Shown: positions 1-7,332 of the stretch, piece after piece
Layout: each line of letters starts with the position of its first letter
How positions within the stretch are numbered: position 1 is the stretch's first letter
From: Clostridia bacterium
Lineage (GTDB): Bacteria; Bacillota; Clostridia; TANB77; CAG-508
NCBI GenBank assembly: GCA_900759475.1
Contig: CAAEVK010000033.1
Location: forward strand, 1 to 11,554
Length of the DNA: 11,554 bases
Direction of reading: 5' to 3'
The notes under the pieces: model-generated
Told to the model about the DNA's origin: nothing
What the model saw: the letters and a program-made list of their open reading frames with translations, nothing else
Databases searched by the model: none
Position numbers and translations under genes: made by a program

Positions 1-1
1 A

Positions 2-238
2 ATTGATGAAAATATATTAAAAAATATTTTTAAAGAATTTTATATATTAGGAAAACTAAAATTAAATATAAAATATAATCAAATAATTAATCAAAACATG
101 AAAAAAATAATTTTAAATAAAAAAACGAAAAAAGAATATCAAAATTTAATTGAAAAAATGTTTCAAAAAGAGAATAAAAAAATAAAAAAAATAAAAGGAG
201 GGTTTTATGGAAGAAAATATTTTGCAATTAGAGAATAA
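2..238 (+). CDS. C-terminal end of an unidentified protein (partial)
   Basis: One reading frame stays open from the left edge for 78 codons and stops at TAA 236-238. That is unlikely by chance in DNA this AT-rich, where TAA is very common, so it is probably the tail of a gene beginning outside the window. The visible part is rich in Lys, Asn and Ile, with no recognisable motif. It reads through the ribosome binding site of the next gene and overlaps its start by 32 bases, which would allow translational coupling. No function can be assigned. An accidental open frame in a low-complexity AT-rich spacer remains possible. Confidence 0.45.
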   Translation: MDENILKNIFKEFYILGKLKLNIKYNQIINQNMKKIILNKKTKKEYQNLIEKMFQKENKKIKKIKGGFYGRKYFAIRE

Positions 239-932
239 AATAGAAAATCAAAAAGAAATTGTAACAGAAAAAGAACAAAATAATTTTTTGGAAACTACAT
301 TTGGACAAGTAATAAATAGTGCTATTGATGTAGGAATAAGAGCTATTTTACCCAATTTTTTAGAAGACGGAATTATTAATATAAAAGATACATTATTAAA
401 AGAAGGACTTTCAGAAGGAATACAAACAGTTATTAAAGAAGGTATTAATTTAGGAAAAAGTGTTTTAGGAATATTTACAGGAAAGTTTGACGATGTGGGT
501 CAAATGCAAACAGCAATACAAAAAGGAGGATTAATTGATAGTACTTCTGATTTATTAGATACAATATTATCAAAAGTACAAAAGAATAATTTATTACCAC
601 AAAATATTGTTTCAACAATAAAACAAGGAAAAAATATTTTGTTAGATAATATTAGTAAAAATATAGAAAAAGAATTAACAAGTCAAATAGAGGAAATGGA
701 AAATATAAATGAATATTCAGATAAGTGGAAAGAGTATTTCAAAGAAAAAGATTTTAATAACATGGAGAAAGTATATCAAAAATTAGAAAAAAGTTTAAAA
801 AAAATAATTCCGTTAGAACAAACACTTAAACAAGCTAGAGAAATTGAAAATTTACATCAATTAATAAAAAATAATGGACAGAACTTTAATATAACAGAAA
901 TAGAAAAACAAGTAGCAAAGAAATTAGCATAA
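207..932 (+). CDS. Conserved-looking helical protein of unknown function
   Basis: This is a 241-residue protein that I do not recognise. The ATG at 207 follows a strong AGGAGG at good spacing, so the start is secure. There is no signal peptide and no clear membrane segment. Residues 1-25 are polar and charged. Residues about 30-140 are amphipathic and contain regularly spaced glycines (for example around GIRAILPNF, EGIQTVIKEG and GKSVLGIF). Residues about 145-241 are strongly charged, Lys/Glu-rich and predicted helical or coiled-coil. The product is therefore probably a cytoplasmic or membrane-peripheral helical protein. It lies just upstream of gyrA on the same strand, but gyrA has its own promoter in the 82-base gap, so a role in supercoiling cannot be inferred from position. 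Confidence 0.8.
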   Translation: MEENILQLENKIENQKEIVTEKEQNNFLETTFGQVINSAIDVGIRAILPNFLEDGIINIKDTLLKEGLSEGIQTVIKEGINLGKSVLGIFTGKFDDVGQMQTAIQKGGLIDSTSDLLDTILSKVQKNNLLPQNIVSTIKQGKNILLDNISKNIEKELTSQIEEMENINEYSDKWKEYFKEKDFNNMEKVYQKLEKSLKKIIPLEQTLKQAREIENLHQLIKNNGQNFNITEIEKQVAKKLA

Positions 933-948
933 AAATAAACTTTTTTAC

Positions 949-977
949 TTGCATATTTTCTTACGGTTTAGTATAAT
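949..977 (+). promoter_or_regulatory. Sigma-A-type promoter of gyrA
   Basis: The -35 box TTGCAT (949-954) and a perfect -10 box TATAAT (972-977) are separated by 17 bases. Transcription would start near 984, about 30 bases before the proposed TTG start of gyrA. The promoter overlaps the first possible start codon of the gyrA frame (TTG at 949), which argues that 949 is not the real start. Confidence 0.85.
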
Positions 978-1014
978 ACAAGAGAATACGAAACAAAGAA
1001 AAGAGGGAACTATT

Positions 1015-3450
1015 TTGGAAGAAAATGCAGGAAATATTATTAACAGAGATATTGAAGTTGAAATGAAAACATCTTATATCGATTATGCAATGAGTGTTAT
1101 TGTACAACGTGCATTACCAGATGTAAGAGATGGATTAAAACCTGTGCATAGAAGAATTTTATATGCAATGTACGAAGATGGAATTACTTCAGACAAACCA
1201 TATAGAAAATGTGCTAATACAGTTGGTTCTGTTCTTGGAAGATACCATCCACATGGAGACTCTTCTGTCTATGATGCAATGGTTAGAATGGCACAAGATT
1301 TTTCACTAAGATATCCGTTAATAGATGGTCATGGAAATTTTGGTTCTATTGATGGTGATGGAGCAGCTGCAATGAGGTATACAGAAGCAAGAATGGCCAA
1401 AATTGCAGAACAAATGTTAGTAGATATTGAAAAAAATACAGTAAATTTTATGCCAAATTATGATGATAGATTAAAAGAACCTATGGTTTTACCATCCAAA
1501 ATACCAACTTTATTAATTAATGGTTCATCAGGGATTGCCGTAGGGATGGCAACCAATATTCCACCTCATAATTTAACAGAAGTAATTAATGGCATTATTA
1601 AGATTATAGAGGAAGATGATGTTACTGATGAACAATTAATAGAAATTATTAAAGGACCAGATTTTCCAACAGAAGGAATTATTCTAGGAAGAGAAGGAAT
1701 TAAAAATGCATATACGACAGGAAGAGGAAAAATTACAGTAAGAGCAGAAGCAGAAATTGAAGAAATGAGTGGAAATAAGCAAAGAATTATTGTAAGATCT
1801 TTGCCATACCAAGTAAACAAAGCAAAATTAATAGAAAATATTGCATCTTTAGTTAGGGAAAAAAGGATTGAAGGAATTTCAGAATTAAGAGATGAATCAG
1901 ATAGAAATGATAAAGTAAGAATTGTAATTGAACTAAAAAGAGATGCGAATCCGCAAGTTGTTTTAAATCAATTATACAAAAATACACAAATGCAAGATAC
2001 TTTTGGTGTTATTATGCTAGCATTAGTAAATGGAGAACCTAAAATTTTAACATTAAGACAATGCTTAAATTATTATATTGAACATAGAAAAGATGTTGTA
2101 TTAAGAAGAACACAATTTGATTTAGAAAAAGCAGAAGCTAGGGCACATATTTTAGAAGGACTAAAAATTGCATTAGATAATATTGATGAAGTAATTAATA
2201 TTATCCGTTCTGCTTATGATGATGCAAAAGAAAGATTAATGGAAAGATTTAAACTTTCTGAAATACAAGCACAAGCAATTTTAGACATGAGACTAAAAAC
2301 TTTATCTGGTTTACAAAGAGAAAAAATAGACGAAGAATATAATGAATTAATGAAATTAATTGCATATTTAAAAGATGTTTTGGGAAGTGAAAAATTGGTT
2401 TTTGATATTATCAAAAATGAGCTTTTAGAAATAAAAGAAAAATTTGGAGATGAGAGAAAGACAAAAATTGTTGCATCAGAAGGTGAAATTGATGTTGAAG
2501 ACTTAATTAAAGAAGAACAAAACGTAGTAGCTTTAACTCATTTTGGTTATATTAAAAGAATGCCAATTGATACTTATAAAAGTCAAAGACGAGGGGGAAA
2601 AGGAATTACTGGAATTGCAACAAGAGAAGAAGATTTTGTAAAAGATATTTTTATAATGTCAACACATGATACTATTCTTTTCTTTAGCAATAAAGGAAAA
2701 TTATATCGTTTAAGAGGGTATGAAATTCCAGAAGCAAGTAGAACAGCAAAGGGAACAGCTATTGTTAACTTACTTAGTCTTGATGCAGGTGAAAAAATAT
2801 CTGCCATTATTCCGATTCAAAATTTTGCAGAAGGAAAATATTTATTATTTGCAACAAAAAATGGATTAATAAAAAAGACACCTTTACCAGAATACAATTC
2901 TGCAAGAAAAACAGGGTTACAGGCAATTACTTTAAAAGATAATGATGAATTAATAGGTGTAAGATTAACAGACGGACAAGATAATGTAGTTCTTGTTACT
3001 AATGAAGGAATGTGTATTACTTTTGATGAAAAAGATGTAAGACCTGTAGGAAGAGTTTCACAAGGTGTTATTGGAATGAGAATTGATGAAGACGATAGTG
3101 TTATTGGAATGGAATCAATTATTGCAGGAAGTAAAGCAACATTACTTGCTATTACAGAAAATGGTTTTGGTAAAAGGACAGACTTAGAAGAATATAGAGT
3201 ACAAACTAGAGGAGGTAAAGGTGTTATTACTTATAAAATAACACCAAAGACAGGAAAAATTGTAGGAATTAGAATTGTAAGTGAAAATGATGATGTTATG
3301 CTAATTACAGATACAGGAACAATTATTAGGATTAATGTAAAAGATATTAGTGTTTTAGGAAGAAGTACACAAGGAGTAACCTTAATGAGAACAAATGAAG
3401 GAAAAGTAGTAAGTATTGAAAAAATTTCGGAAGAAGAAATGGAAGAATAA
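1015..3450 (+). CDS. gyrA: DNA gyrase subunit A (GyrA)
   Basis: GyrA is the DNA-cleaving and rejoining subunit of gyrase (A2B2 with GyrB), which introduces negative supercoils using ATP. I place the start at TTG 1015 behind a GAGGG site, giving 811 residues, a normal length. The frame is open back to 949, but that stretch holds the promoter. With this start the numbering matches E. coli: catalytic Tyr122 in AAMRYTE, and Ser83 and Asp87 in HPHGDSSVYD, the two main quinolone-resistance positions, both wild type. The winged-helix and tower domains are followed by the coiled coil and a C-terminal beta-pinwheel with the GyrA box QRRGGKG at residues 524-530 (2584-2604). That box separates gyrase from ParC. 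The acidic tail ends in EEEMEE. A hairpin terminator follows the stop immediately. Confidence 0.98.
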   Translation: MEENAGNIINRDIEVEMKTSYIDYAMSVIVQRALPDVRDGLKPVHRRILYAMYEDGITSDKPYRKCANTVGSVLGRYHPHGDSSVYDAMVRMAQDFSLRYPLIDGHGNFGSIDGDGAAAMRYTEARMAKIAEQMLVDIEKNTVNFMPNYDDRLKEPMVLPSKIPTLLINGSSGIAVGMATNIPPHNLTEVINGIIKIIEEDDVTDEQLIEIIKGPDFPTEGIILGREGIKNAYTTGRGKITVRAEAEIEEMSGNKQRIIVRSLPYQVNKAKLIENIASLVREKRIEGISELRDESDRNDKVRIVIELKRDANPQVVLNQLYKNTQMQDTFGVIMLALVNGEPKILTLRQCLNYYIEHRKDVVLRRTQFDLEKAEARAHILEGLKIALDNIDEVINIIRSAYDDAKERLMERFKLSEIQAQAILDMRLKTLSGLQREKIDEEYNELMKLIAYLKDVLGSEKLVFDIIKNELLEIKEKFGDERKTKIVASEGEIDVEDLIKEEQNVVALTHFGYIKRMPIDTYKSQRRGGKGITGIATREEDFVKDIFIMSTHDTILFFSNKGKLYRLRGYEIPEASRTAKGTAIVNLLSLDAGEKISAIIPIQNFAEGKYLLFATKNGLIKKTPLPEYNSARKTGLQAITLKDNDELIGVRLTDGQDNVVLVTNEGMCITFDEKDVRPVGRVSQGVIGMRIDEDDSVIGMESIIAGSKATLLAITENGFGKRTDLEEYRVQTRGGKGVITYKITPKTGKIVGIRIVSENDDVMLITDTGTIIRINVKDISVLGRSTQGVTLMRTNEGKVVSIEKISEEEMEE

Positions 3451-3451
3451 C

Positions 3452-3485
3452 AAAAATAAAACGTGCAAAAGCACGTTTTATTTTT
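3452..3485. terminator. Bidirectional intrinsic terminator between gyrA and dnaI
   Basis: A perfect 15-bp inverted repeat (3452-3466 and 3471-3485) encloses a four-base AAAA loop. The stem has a CGTGC/GCACG core flanked by A-rich and T-rich arms, so a U-rich tract trails the stem in both directions. It lies directly after the gyrA stop (3448-3450) and contains the stop codon of the opposing dnaI-like gene (3478-3480), so one element can end both converging transcripts. Confidence 0.92.
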
Positions 3486-4488
3486 GTTTAAATCGTATAT
3501 CATCTCCAAAAAATCTACAAATATGATAATGACCAACAAATCTTGAGCCAAGACGCTCTTCATAATTATCAAAAATATTTTTTAAACTTAAATTAGTAGA
3601 AATAATAGTTTTGGTAATAATATTATTTTGATTGAGTAACCTTGAATTAATAATATTAAATAATTCTGTAAATTTCATATTGTTCATGGTCTCTGTACCT
3701 AAATCATCAATAACTAATAAATCAACACTTAATAAATTCTCAATAATATTAAAATTACAATTTGGTTTATTAAATCGATAATTAATAATCGCATCTAGCA
3801 TAACAGGTGCTGTTTGATAAAGAACAGTTTTTCCTTGTTTTAACATGGCATTTGCAATACAGCTAGACAAAAATGTTTTTCCAAGACCAGTATTTCCTGT
3901 AAAAAGTAAATTTTTTTCTTCAGGATTATCAAAATGCTGAATAAAATTTTCACAAATTTTTTTAATAATTAAAATATTTTGTTTAGGAGAAATATCTGAA
4001 TGATATTTTTCTTTGTTAATTTCATTAGAATATAAATCTAAATTAAAATTATCAAAATTTTCTTTTTCTAAATTTCCTAAATTAGACTTGTTAAATTCTA
4101 AATTGTACAATTTTTGTTTTAAACAAGAACAAAAAGAATTTTTTCCATTTTCCAAAATAAATCCGGTGTCATTACATAAATTACATTCAAAAATTGGTTC
4201 TAAATCACGGGGGGATTTTCCTAATTTTTTTAATAGTGCAAATTTCTTTTCTTTTAATTTGTCAAGTGCAAGTTTTAATTGTAAAGTAATTTTTTCTTTT
4301 TCAGCAGGTGTTGCTTGCAAAATAGAAATACTGTTTTGAAGACAAATATGAGAGATTTCATTTTCAATTTTTTCCAGTTCAGGAGATAACAAGTAAAGAG
4401 TTGTTTTTCTTTCTTCAAGTTCCCTATAAGCATATCTGCGTTTATTTTCATATTCTGTTAATAAAGATTTTATTACTAGATTTTCCAT
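3478..4488 (-). CDS. dnaI: DnaI/DnaC-type replicative helicase loader (AAA+ ATPase)
   Basis: This 336-residue AAA+ ATPase most likely loads the DnaB/DnaC-type hexameric helicase onto DNA at replication initiation and restart. Residues 1-90 are a charged helical region. A zinc-binding cluster follows: CNLC at 102-105 and CSC at 120-122, as in the N-terminal helicase-binding domain of Bacillus DnaI. The C-terminal half carries Walker A GNTGLGKT (198-205), Walker B LLVIDDLG (257-264), sensor-1 STN (297-299) and the Arg-rich RLGSR (312-316) expected for the arginine finger. The ATG is preceded by GGAGG. It lies 15 bases after the dnaD-like gene and is probably cotranscribed with it. IstB-like transposition ATPases share this fold, but the zinc cluster and the DnaD partner favour a helicase loader. 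Confidence 0.92.
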   Translation of the reverse strand: MENLVIKSLLTEYENKRRYAYRELEERKTTLYLLSPELEKIENEISHICLQNSISILQATPAEKEKITLQLKLALDKLKEKKFALLKKLGKSPRDLEPIFECNLCNDTGFILENGKNSFCSCLKQKLYNLEFNKSNLGNLEKENFDNFNLDLYSNEINKEKYHSDISPKQNILIIKKICENFIQHFDNPEEKNLLFTGNTGLGKTFLSSCIANAMLKQGKTVLYQTAPVMLDAIINYRFNKPNCNFNIIENLLSVDLLVIDDLGTETMNNMKFTELFNIINSRLLNQNNIITKTIISTNLSLKNIFDNYEERLGSRFVGHYHICRFFGDDIRFKQK

Positions 4489-4503
4489 GCTTCCTCCAAA
4501 AAA

Positions 4504-5469
4504 CTATCCATTATTAGCATATAAAGAATCTAAATTATCATAATTTCTTTGTTCATAAGATTGATATCCCGATTTTTTTACAAATTCTTTAACTGCTTTA
4601 TTTTTGGTTTTCATATTTTTAATAAATTCTTGAATTTCATATTCTGTTTTAAATCCACGTTCTTTCCAATCAGATAAAAGTTTATCTAAATAGTCAAAAC
4701 TTGGATTCGTTTTAGAAGTGGTTCTTTTTAAAGCAATGTCAATAATGGATAAAGAATACCCAAAATCAACAACCCATTTTTCAATATATGCTTCTTCAAA
4801 TTGTGTTAATGTTCTAGAAAGACCAAGTTTTTTACAAACTGATTTTTTAATTTTATTTAAGTTTTCTTGTTTTTGATAATAAATATCTAAATCAGAAAAG
4901 GTTTTTATATTACTTTTATTCCAAGCATCTGCTACAGCCTGTACATAATTTCTATGCAAAGCAGATTTTTCAAAACAATAACGAAATAGAGCAATCATAA
5001 CCTGCTCATCAAATTGATATTTTTTGAACCATAATTCAATGTCATTGTACCAAGAAGGAGACATTACTCCTTGAAAATAACTATTATTAATATTTTCAAT
5101 AGCAGAAGCACGATATTTGTTTTCTTGGTTTTTAGCAATTTGTTCTGGAGACAAAGAAAGCTTTGGGGAATATAAATTTAATAATTCTTTTTCTTGTAAA
5201 TTTGTTAAAATATAACCAGTAGATTTTTTAATAATTACTTCTTCTTTCTCCCAATATGCTAAAGCGTCCTGAATAACATTAAAAGGAAGCGCTAGTTTTT
5301 TGGAAAGATCGGTTATTTTTATATCTTTATTATATTTAGACAAAAACAGAATATATAAATATACTTTTATATAGTCACCTTTTGCACTAGATAAATATTC
5401 ACTTATAAAAATATCTGGTAATTCTGTGGTAGAAAAAAGCATAGATTTATCATTTTGTTCTAATTTCAT
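4504..5469 (-). CDS. DnaD-domain replication initiation protein
   Basis: This 321-residue protein belongs to the DnaD/DnaB(Gram-positive) family, which remodels DNA at the origin and brings the helicase-loader complex. The N-terminal ~110 residues look like a winged-helix domain (KGDYIKVYLYILFLS, then DLSKKLALPFNVIQDALAYWEKEEVI). Two DnaB_2-type helical domains follow, at about 125-200 and 215-285. Each carries the family's Y-x3-hydrophobic-x3-W motif: YVQAVADAW at 175-183 and YLDKLLSDW at 260-268. Two such domains in tandem are more like Bacillus DnaB than DnaD, so I leave the symbol blank. The tail is basic and probably disordered. It is the first gene of an operon with the helicase loader, behind a clear promoter. 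Its ribosome site (AAGGGG, 9 bases from the ATG) is only moderate. Confidence 0.9.
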   Translation of the reverse strand: MKLEQNDKSMLFSTTELPDIFISEYLSSAKGDYIKVYLYILFLSKYNKDIKITDLSKKLALPFNVIQDALAYWEKEEVIIKKSTGYILTNLQEKELLNLYSPKLSLSPEQIAKNQENKYRASAIENINNSYFQGVMSPSWYNDIELWFKKYQFDEQVMIALFRYCFEKSALHRNYVQAVADAWNKSNIKTFSDLDIYYQKQENLNKIKKSVCKKLGLSRTLTQFEEAYIEKWVVDFGYSLSIIDIALKRTTSKTNPSFDYLDKLLSDWKERGFKTEYEIQEFIKNMKTKNKAVKEFVKKSGYQSYEQRNYDNLDSLYANNG

Positions 5470-5525
5470 TTTACTAGCCCCTTTAAAATAAAAAGTATTA
5501 TAATTATTATCTTTTGCGTAGTAAA

Positions 5526-5554
5526 ATTATAACATTTTAACTTTAAAGTTACAA
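5526..5554 (-). promoter_or_regulatory. Sigma-A-type promoter of the dnaD-dnaI operon
   Basis: Read on the minus strand, a -35 box TTGTAA (5549-5554) and a perfect -10 box TATAAT (5526-5531) are separated by 17 bases. The leader to the dnaD-like ATG would be about 50 bases. A partial inverted repeat (AACTTTAAAGTT) sits in the spacer and could be an operator, though it may be chance. The promoter makes dnaD-dnaI independent of the secretion-type genes upstream. Confidence 0.8.
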
Positions 5555-5576
5555 TACAGAGAGGAACTATTTTTTA

Positions 5577-5691
5577 TTGTTCCGGAAAAATCTACGATTT
5601 TTCCGGAACAACAAGGTTAAGTTTCTTTGATTCGTGCGGTTTGCGAAGCAAACCTGTACATGTGGCGAAGCCACTTTTCTTATAAAAGTAG
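5577..5691. repeat. Cluster of four short hairpins (REP-like element candidate)
   Basis: Four adjacent inverted repeats fill this stretch. (A) A perfect 16-bp stem (5577-5592/5596-5611) with a TAC loop around a TTCCGGAA core. (B) A 7-bp stem GGTTTGC/GCAAACC (5638-5654) with a GAA loop. (C) A 5-bp stem GTGGC/GCCAC (5662-5674) with a GAA loop, joined to B by the palindrome TGTACA (5655-5660). (D) A stem ACTTTT/AAAAGT (5673-5689). B and C both contain GCGAAGC, known as an exceptionally stable DNA mini-hairpin. The stretch is more GC-rich than its surroundings and also encodes the last ~27 residues of the VirB3-like frame. Neither side of hairpin A has a proper U-tract, so it is not a classical terminator. 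I infer a dispersed repeat, from pattern only. Confidence 0.65.
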
Positions 5692-5954
5692 ATTCTTCTA
5701 TTTTTTATAAAGCGATAAATATAAATAAAAACATAAATCATATTTTCATGATTAATACCAATAATACTAAAAAGTAGAATAGGAAGATAAAGACAAACAC
5801 AAAAGCAAATTTTAAAATTTAAAGCTGAAAAGAATAAATTACTAATAGCAATTAAAAAACCAAACCAACAAGCATTAAAAATAGCTGTTGAATAATCAAT
5901 AAAACCAAAAAGTTTATGAGAAAAATTATAATTTTGAGGAAAAATAAATTTCAT
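5592..5954 (-). CDS. VirB3/PrgI-like small membrane protein with an unusual tail
   Basis: This 120-residue protein has two hydrophobic segments at about 24-44 and 47-66, then a basic region ending near residue 93 (RFIKNRRIYFYKKS). Size, topology and position directly after a VirB6-like gene match the VirB3/PrgI family, the inner-membrane component that partners the VirB4 ATPase in type IV secretion. The family call rests on context and topology more than on residues. The start is secure: ATG with AAAGGAAG, overlapping the end of the preceding gene region. From about residue 94 the frame is encoded by the hairpin cluster, and its TAG stop falls in the loop of hairpin A. The tail therefore looks like repeat DNA rather than native sequence. 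No virB4 follows. Confidence 0.65.
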   Translation of the reverse strand: MKFIFPQNYNFSHKLFGFIDYSTAIFNACWFGFLIAISNLFFSALNFKICFCVCLYLPILLFSIIGINHENMIYVFIYIYRFIKNRRIYFYKKSGFATCTGLLRKPHESKKLNLVVPEKS

Positions 5955-5955
5955 T

Positions 5956-6837
5956 TTAGCTTCCTTTCATAAAAACAGATTTTATTCCTTGTAATCCATT
6001 TTGAATATTGGTAGAAATTCCTCCTATTAATTGCTGAATAAGAGAATTAGCTTTTATTAAAGCATAAATTGTACCAATATATAGTAGTTTAGATAAAGTG
6101 TCATCTGTATAATCAATAGAAAAAGTAATAAGCAAAATAATGGATACAAAATTTTGCAAAAGTAATAATGCTAAAAAACTACGAAGCCAACTTTTAAAAA
6201 ACCAAGAGGATTTATCTAGAATAAGAGTAATAATAGCAAAAGGGGATAACAAAATAAAAACTTTTAATAAAATATAACGTAAAGAATAAGAAAAAATTAA
6301 ATTAAATAAACCAAAAGAAATAAAACCCTTTATTAATCCATCAATAGAAAAAAGATTAAAGGTATCTTTTCCAACAGAAATAATAGAATTAAGTTCTTCC
6401 ACTAAACCTGCAAAACAAATATTTTTATGAAATAAGATTTCACCTAAATTACGAATAGAAGAAGAGATAAGGGAATTTAGAGAAATAAGTTGTTCACAAA
6501 AGAAAAAAGAAAAATTCATTAAAATAGTAAAAATAACGAGGCGAAAAATAAAACGAAGCGGATGTTGTGGAGCAGATAGTGTTAAATAAGATAAAAAAGA
6601 GGAAAGTGAATAGTATAAAATAAAACCAATTAAAAGGCTATTACATATCAATAAAATACCATTCTGTGCAGAAGTTCCCAAAAGTTCTTCCAAATGATTT
6701 GTATTTAAAATAGTAGTGTCAATAAAACACAAATCATCTAAAATAGGATAAATACTATTATCAATAGAAGAAAACAAATTAGAAAAAAGAGTATTAATTG
6801 TTTCTAAAATAATTTCTGTAACATTTATTGTTTCCAA
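5956..6837 (-). CDS. VirB6/TrbL-like multi-spanning membrane protein
   Basis: This 293-residue polytopic membrane protein has hydrophobic segments at roughly 60-85, 95-115, 165-185, 190-208, 215-240 and 250-268, with polar ends. This fits the VirB6/TrbL-like inner-membrane channel components of Firmicutes conjugation systems (CD0411-like). The patch DKSSWFFKSWLRSFLALLLLQ resembles the conserved K-x-W-x2-x-F-L element I associate with that family, but no catalytic motif exists to prove it. The start is an inferred TTG five bases after AGGAGG; there is no nearby ATG in frame. The gene lies 18 bases after the pilin-like gene and one base before the VirB3-like ATG, so it is certainly in an operon with them. 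Confidence 0.75.
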   Translation of the reverse strand: METINVTEIILETINTLFSNLFSSIDNSIYPILDDLCFIDTTILNTNHLEELLGTSAQNGILLICNSLLIGFILYYSLSSFLSYLTLSAPQHPLRFIFRLVIFTILMNFSFFFCEQLISLNSLISSSIRNLGEILFHKNICFAGLVEELNSIISVGKDTFNLFSIDGLIKGFISFGLFNLIFSYSLRYILLKVFILLSPFAIITLILDKSSWFFKSWLRSFLALLLLQNFVSIILLITFSIDYTDDTLSKLLYIGTIYALIKANSLIQQLIGGISTNIQNGLQGIKSVFMKGS

Positions 6838-6855
6838 AAAAACCTCCTTTAAAAA

Positions 6856-7197
6856 CTATGCAACGAGACTCTTGATAGCAGCTAAAACTAAATCTGTTGC
6901 TAAAATAAAGGCATAAGAAAATAAAGAACCACGAATTAATTTTTTTCCAATACGAATTTTTTCTTCATCGCCAAAACTAAATTTTTTCATTAGTAAACCT
7001 GTGCCAACAGCAACAGCGGCTGCAGGTGTTGCTATTTTTATCATCCAATCACTAATTGTTTCAAAAGCTTTTTTTATTTTTGTAATTAATTTAGGGTCAG
7101 CTGCAAAAGTTTCAGAACTAAAAACAAAAATAAAGGTAAAACTTAAAAATAATATAAAAATAAAATATATGCTTTTTTTGTTTTGCAAAATTTTCAT
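6856..7197 (-). CDS. VirB2/TrbC-type pilin-like membrane protein
   Basis: This 113-residue protein starts with a basic segment and a long hydrophobic stretch (residues 9-30) ending in SSETFAADP, a plausible signal-peptidase site near residue 32. The mature part of about 80 residues has two hydrophobic helices (about 53-69 and 91-112) separated by a charged loop containing GDEEKIRIGKKLIRG. That plan (signal peptide, two helices, short basic loop) is typical of VirB2/TrbC proteins, which form the pilus or the membrane part of a type IV channel. A GAAAGGA site precedes the ATG. The gene follows a 135-base gap after the VirD4-like gene and leads directly into the VirB6-like gene. The assignment relies on topology and neighbours. 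Confidence 0.75.
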   Translation of the reverse strand: MKILQNKKSIYFIFILFLSFTFIFVFSSETFAADPKLITKIKKAFETISDWMIKIATPAAAVAVGTGLLMKKFSFGDEEKIRIGKKLIRGSLFSYAFILATDLVLAAIKSLVA

Positions 7198-7332
7198 AAA
7201 ATCACAATCCTTTCATAGTTATATTTTTAATAAAAAAGTAAAAAAGCAAAGAAAAAACAGAAAATTTTATGGTTACTTTATTTTAAAACCATACTATGGG
7301 TGATTTATGCTAATACAGAAAAAATAAAATTA

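Noticed and set aside
1015..3450. ParC (topoisomerase IV subunit A) instead of GyrA
   Set aside because: The intact GyrA box QRRGGKG and a full C-terminal pinwheel with an acidic tail point to gyrase.
3231..3572. Open frames on the - strand within gyrA (also 1566-1820, 2214-2414, 2583-2807)
   Set aside because: They are antisense to a clearly functional gyrA, and one crosses the terminator hairpin.
4013..4339. Open frame of 108 codons on the + strand
   Set aside because: It lies antisense within the dnaI-like gene, which has complete AAA+ and zinc motifs. It has no ribosome site of note, and the Phe/Leu/Ser-rich product is the usual mirror of Lys/Glu/Asn-rich coding DNA.
5577..5691. CRISPR array or classical rho-independent terminator
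   Set aside because: The hairpins differ from each other and lack equal spacers, so it is not CRISPR. Neither strand has a T-run directly after the long stem, so it is not a standard terminator.
7001..7303. Open frame of 100 codons on the + strand
   Set aside because: It runs antisense to the pilin-like gene and into the spacer, has no convincing ribosome site, and its product shows no domain.
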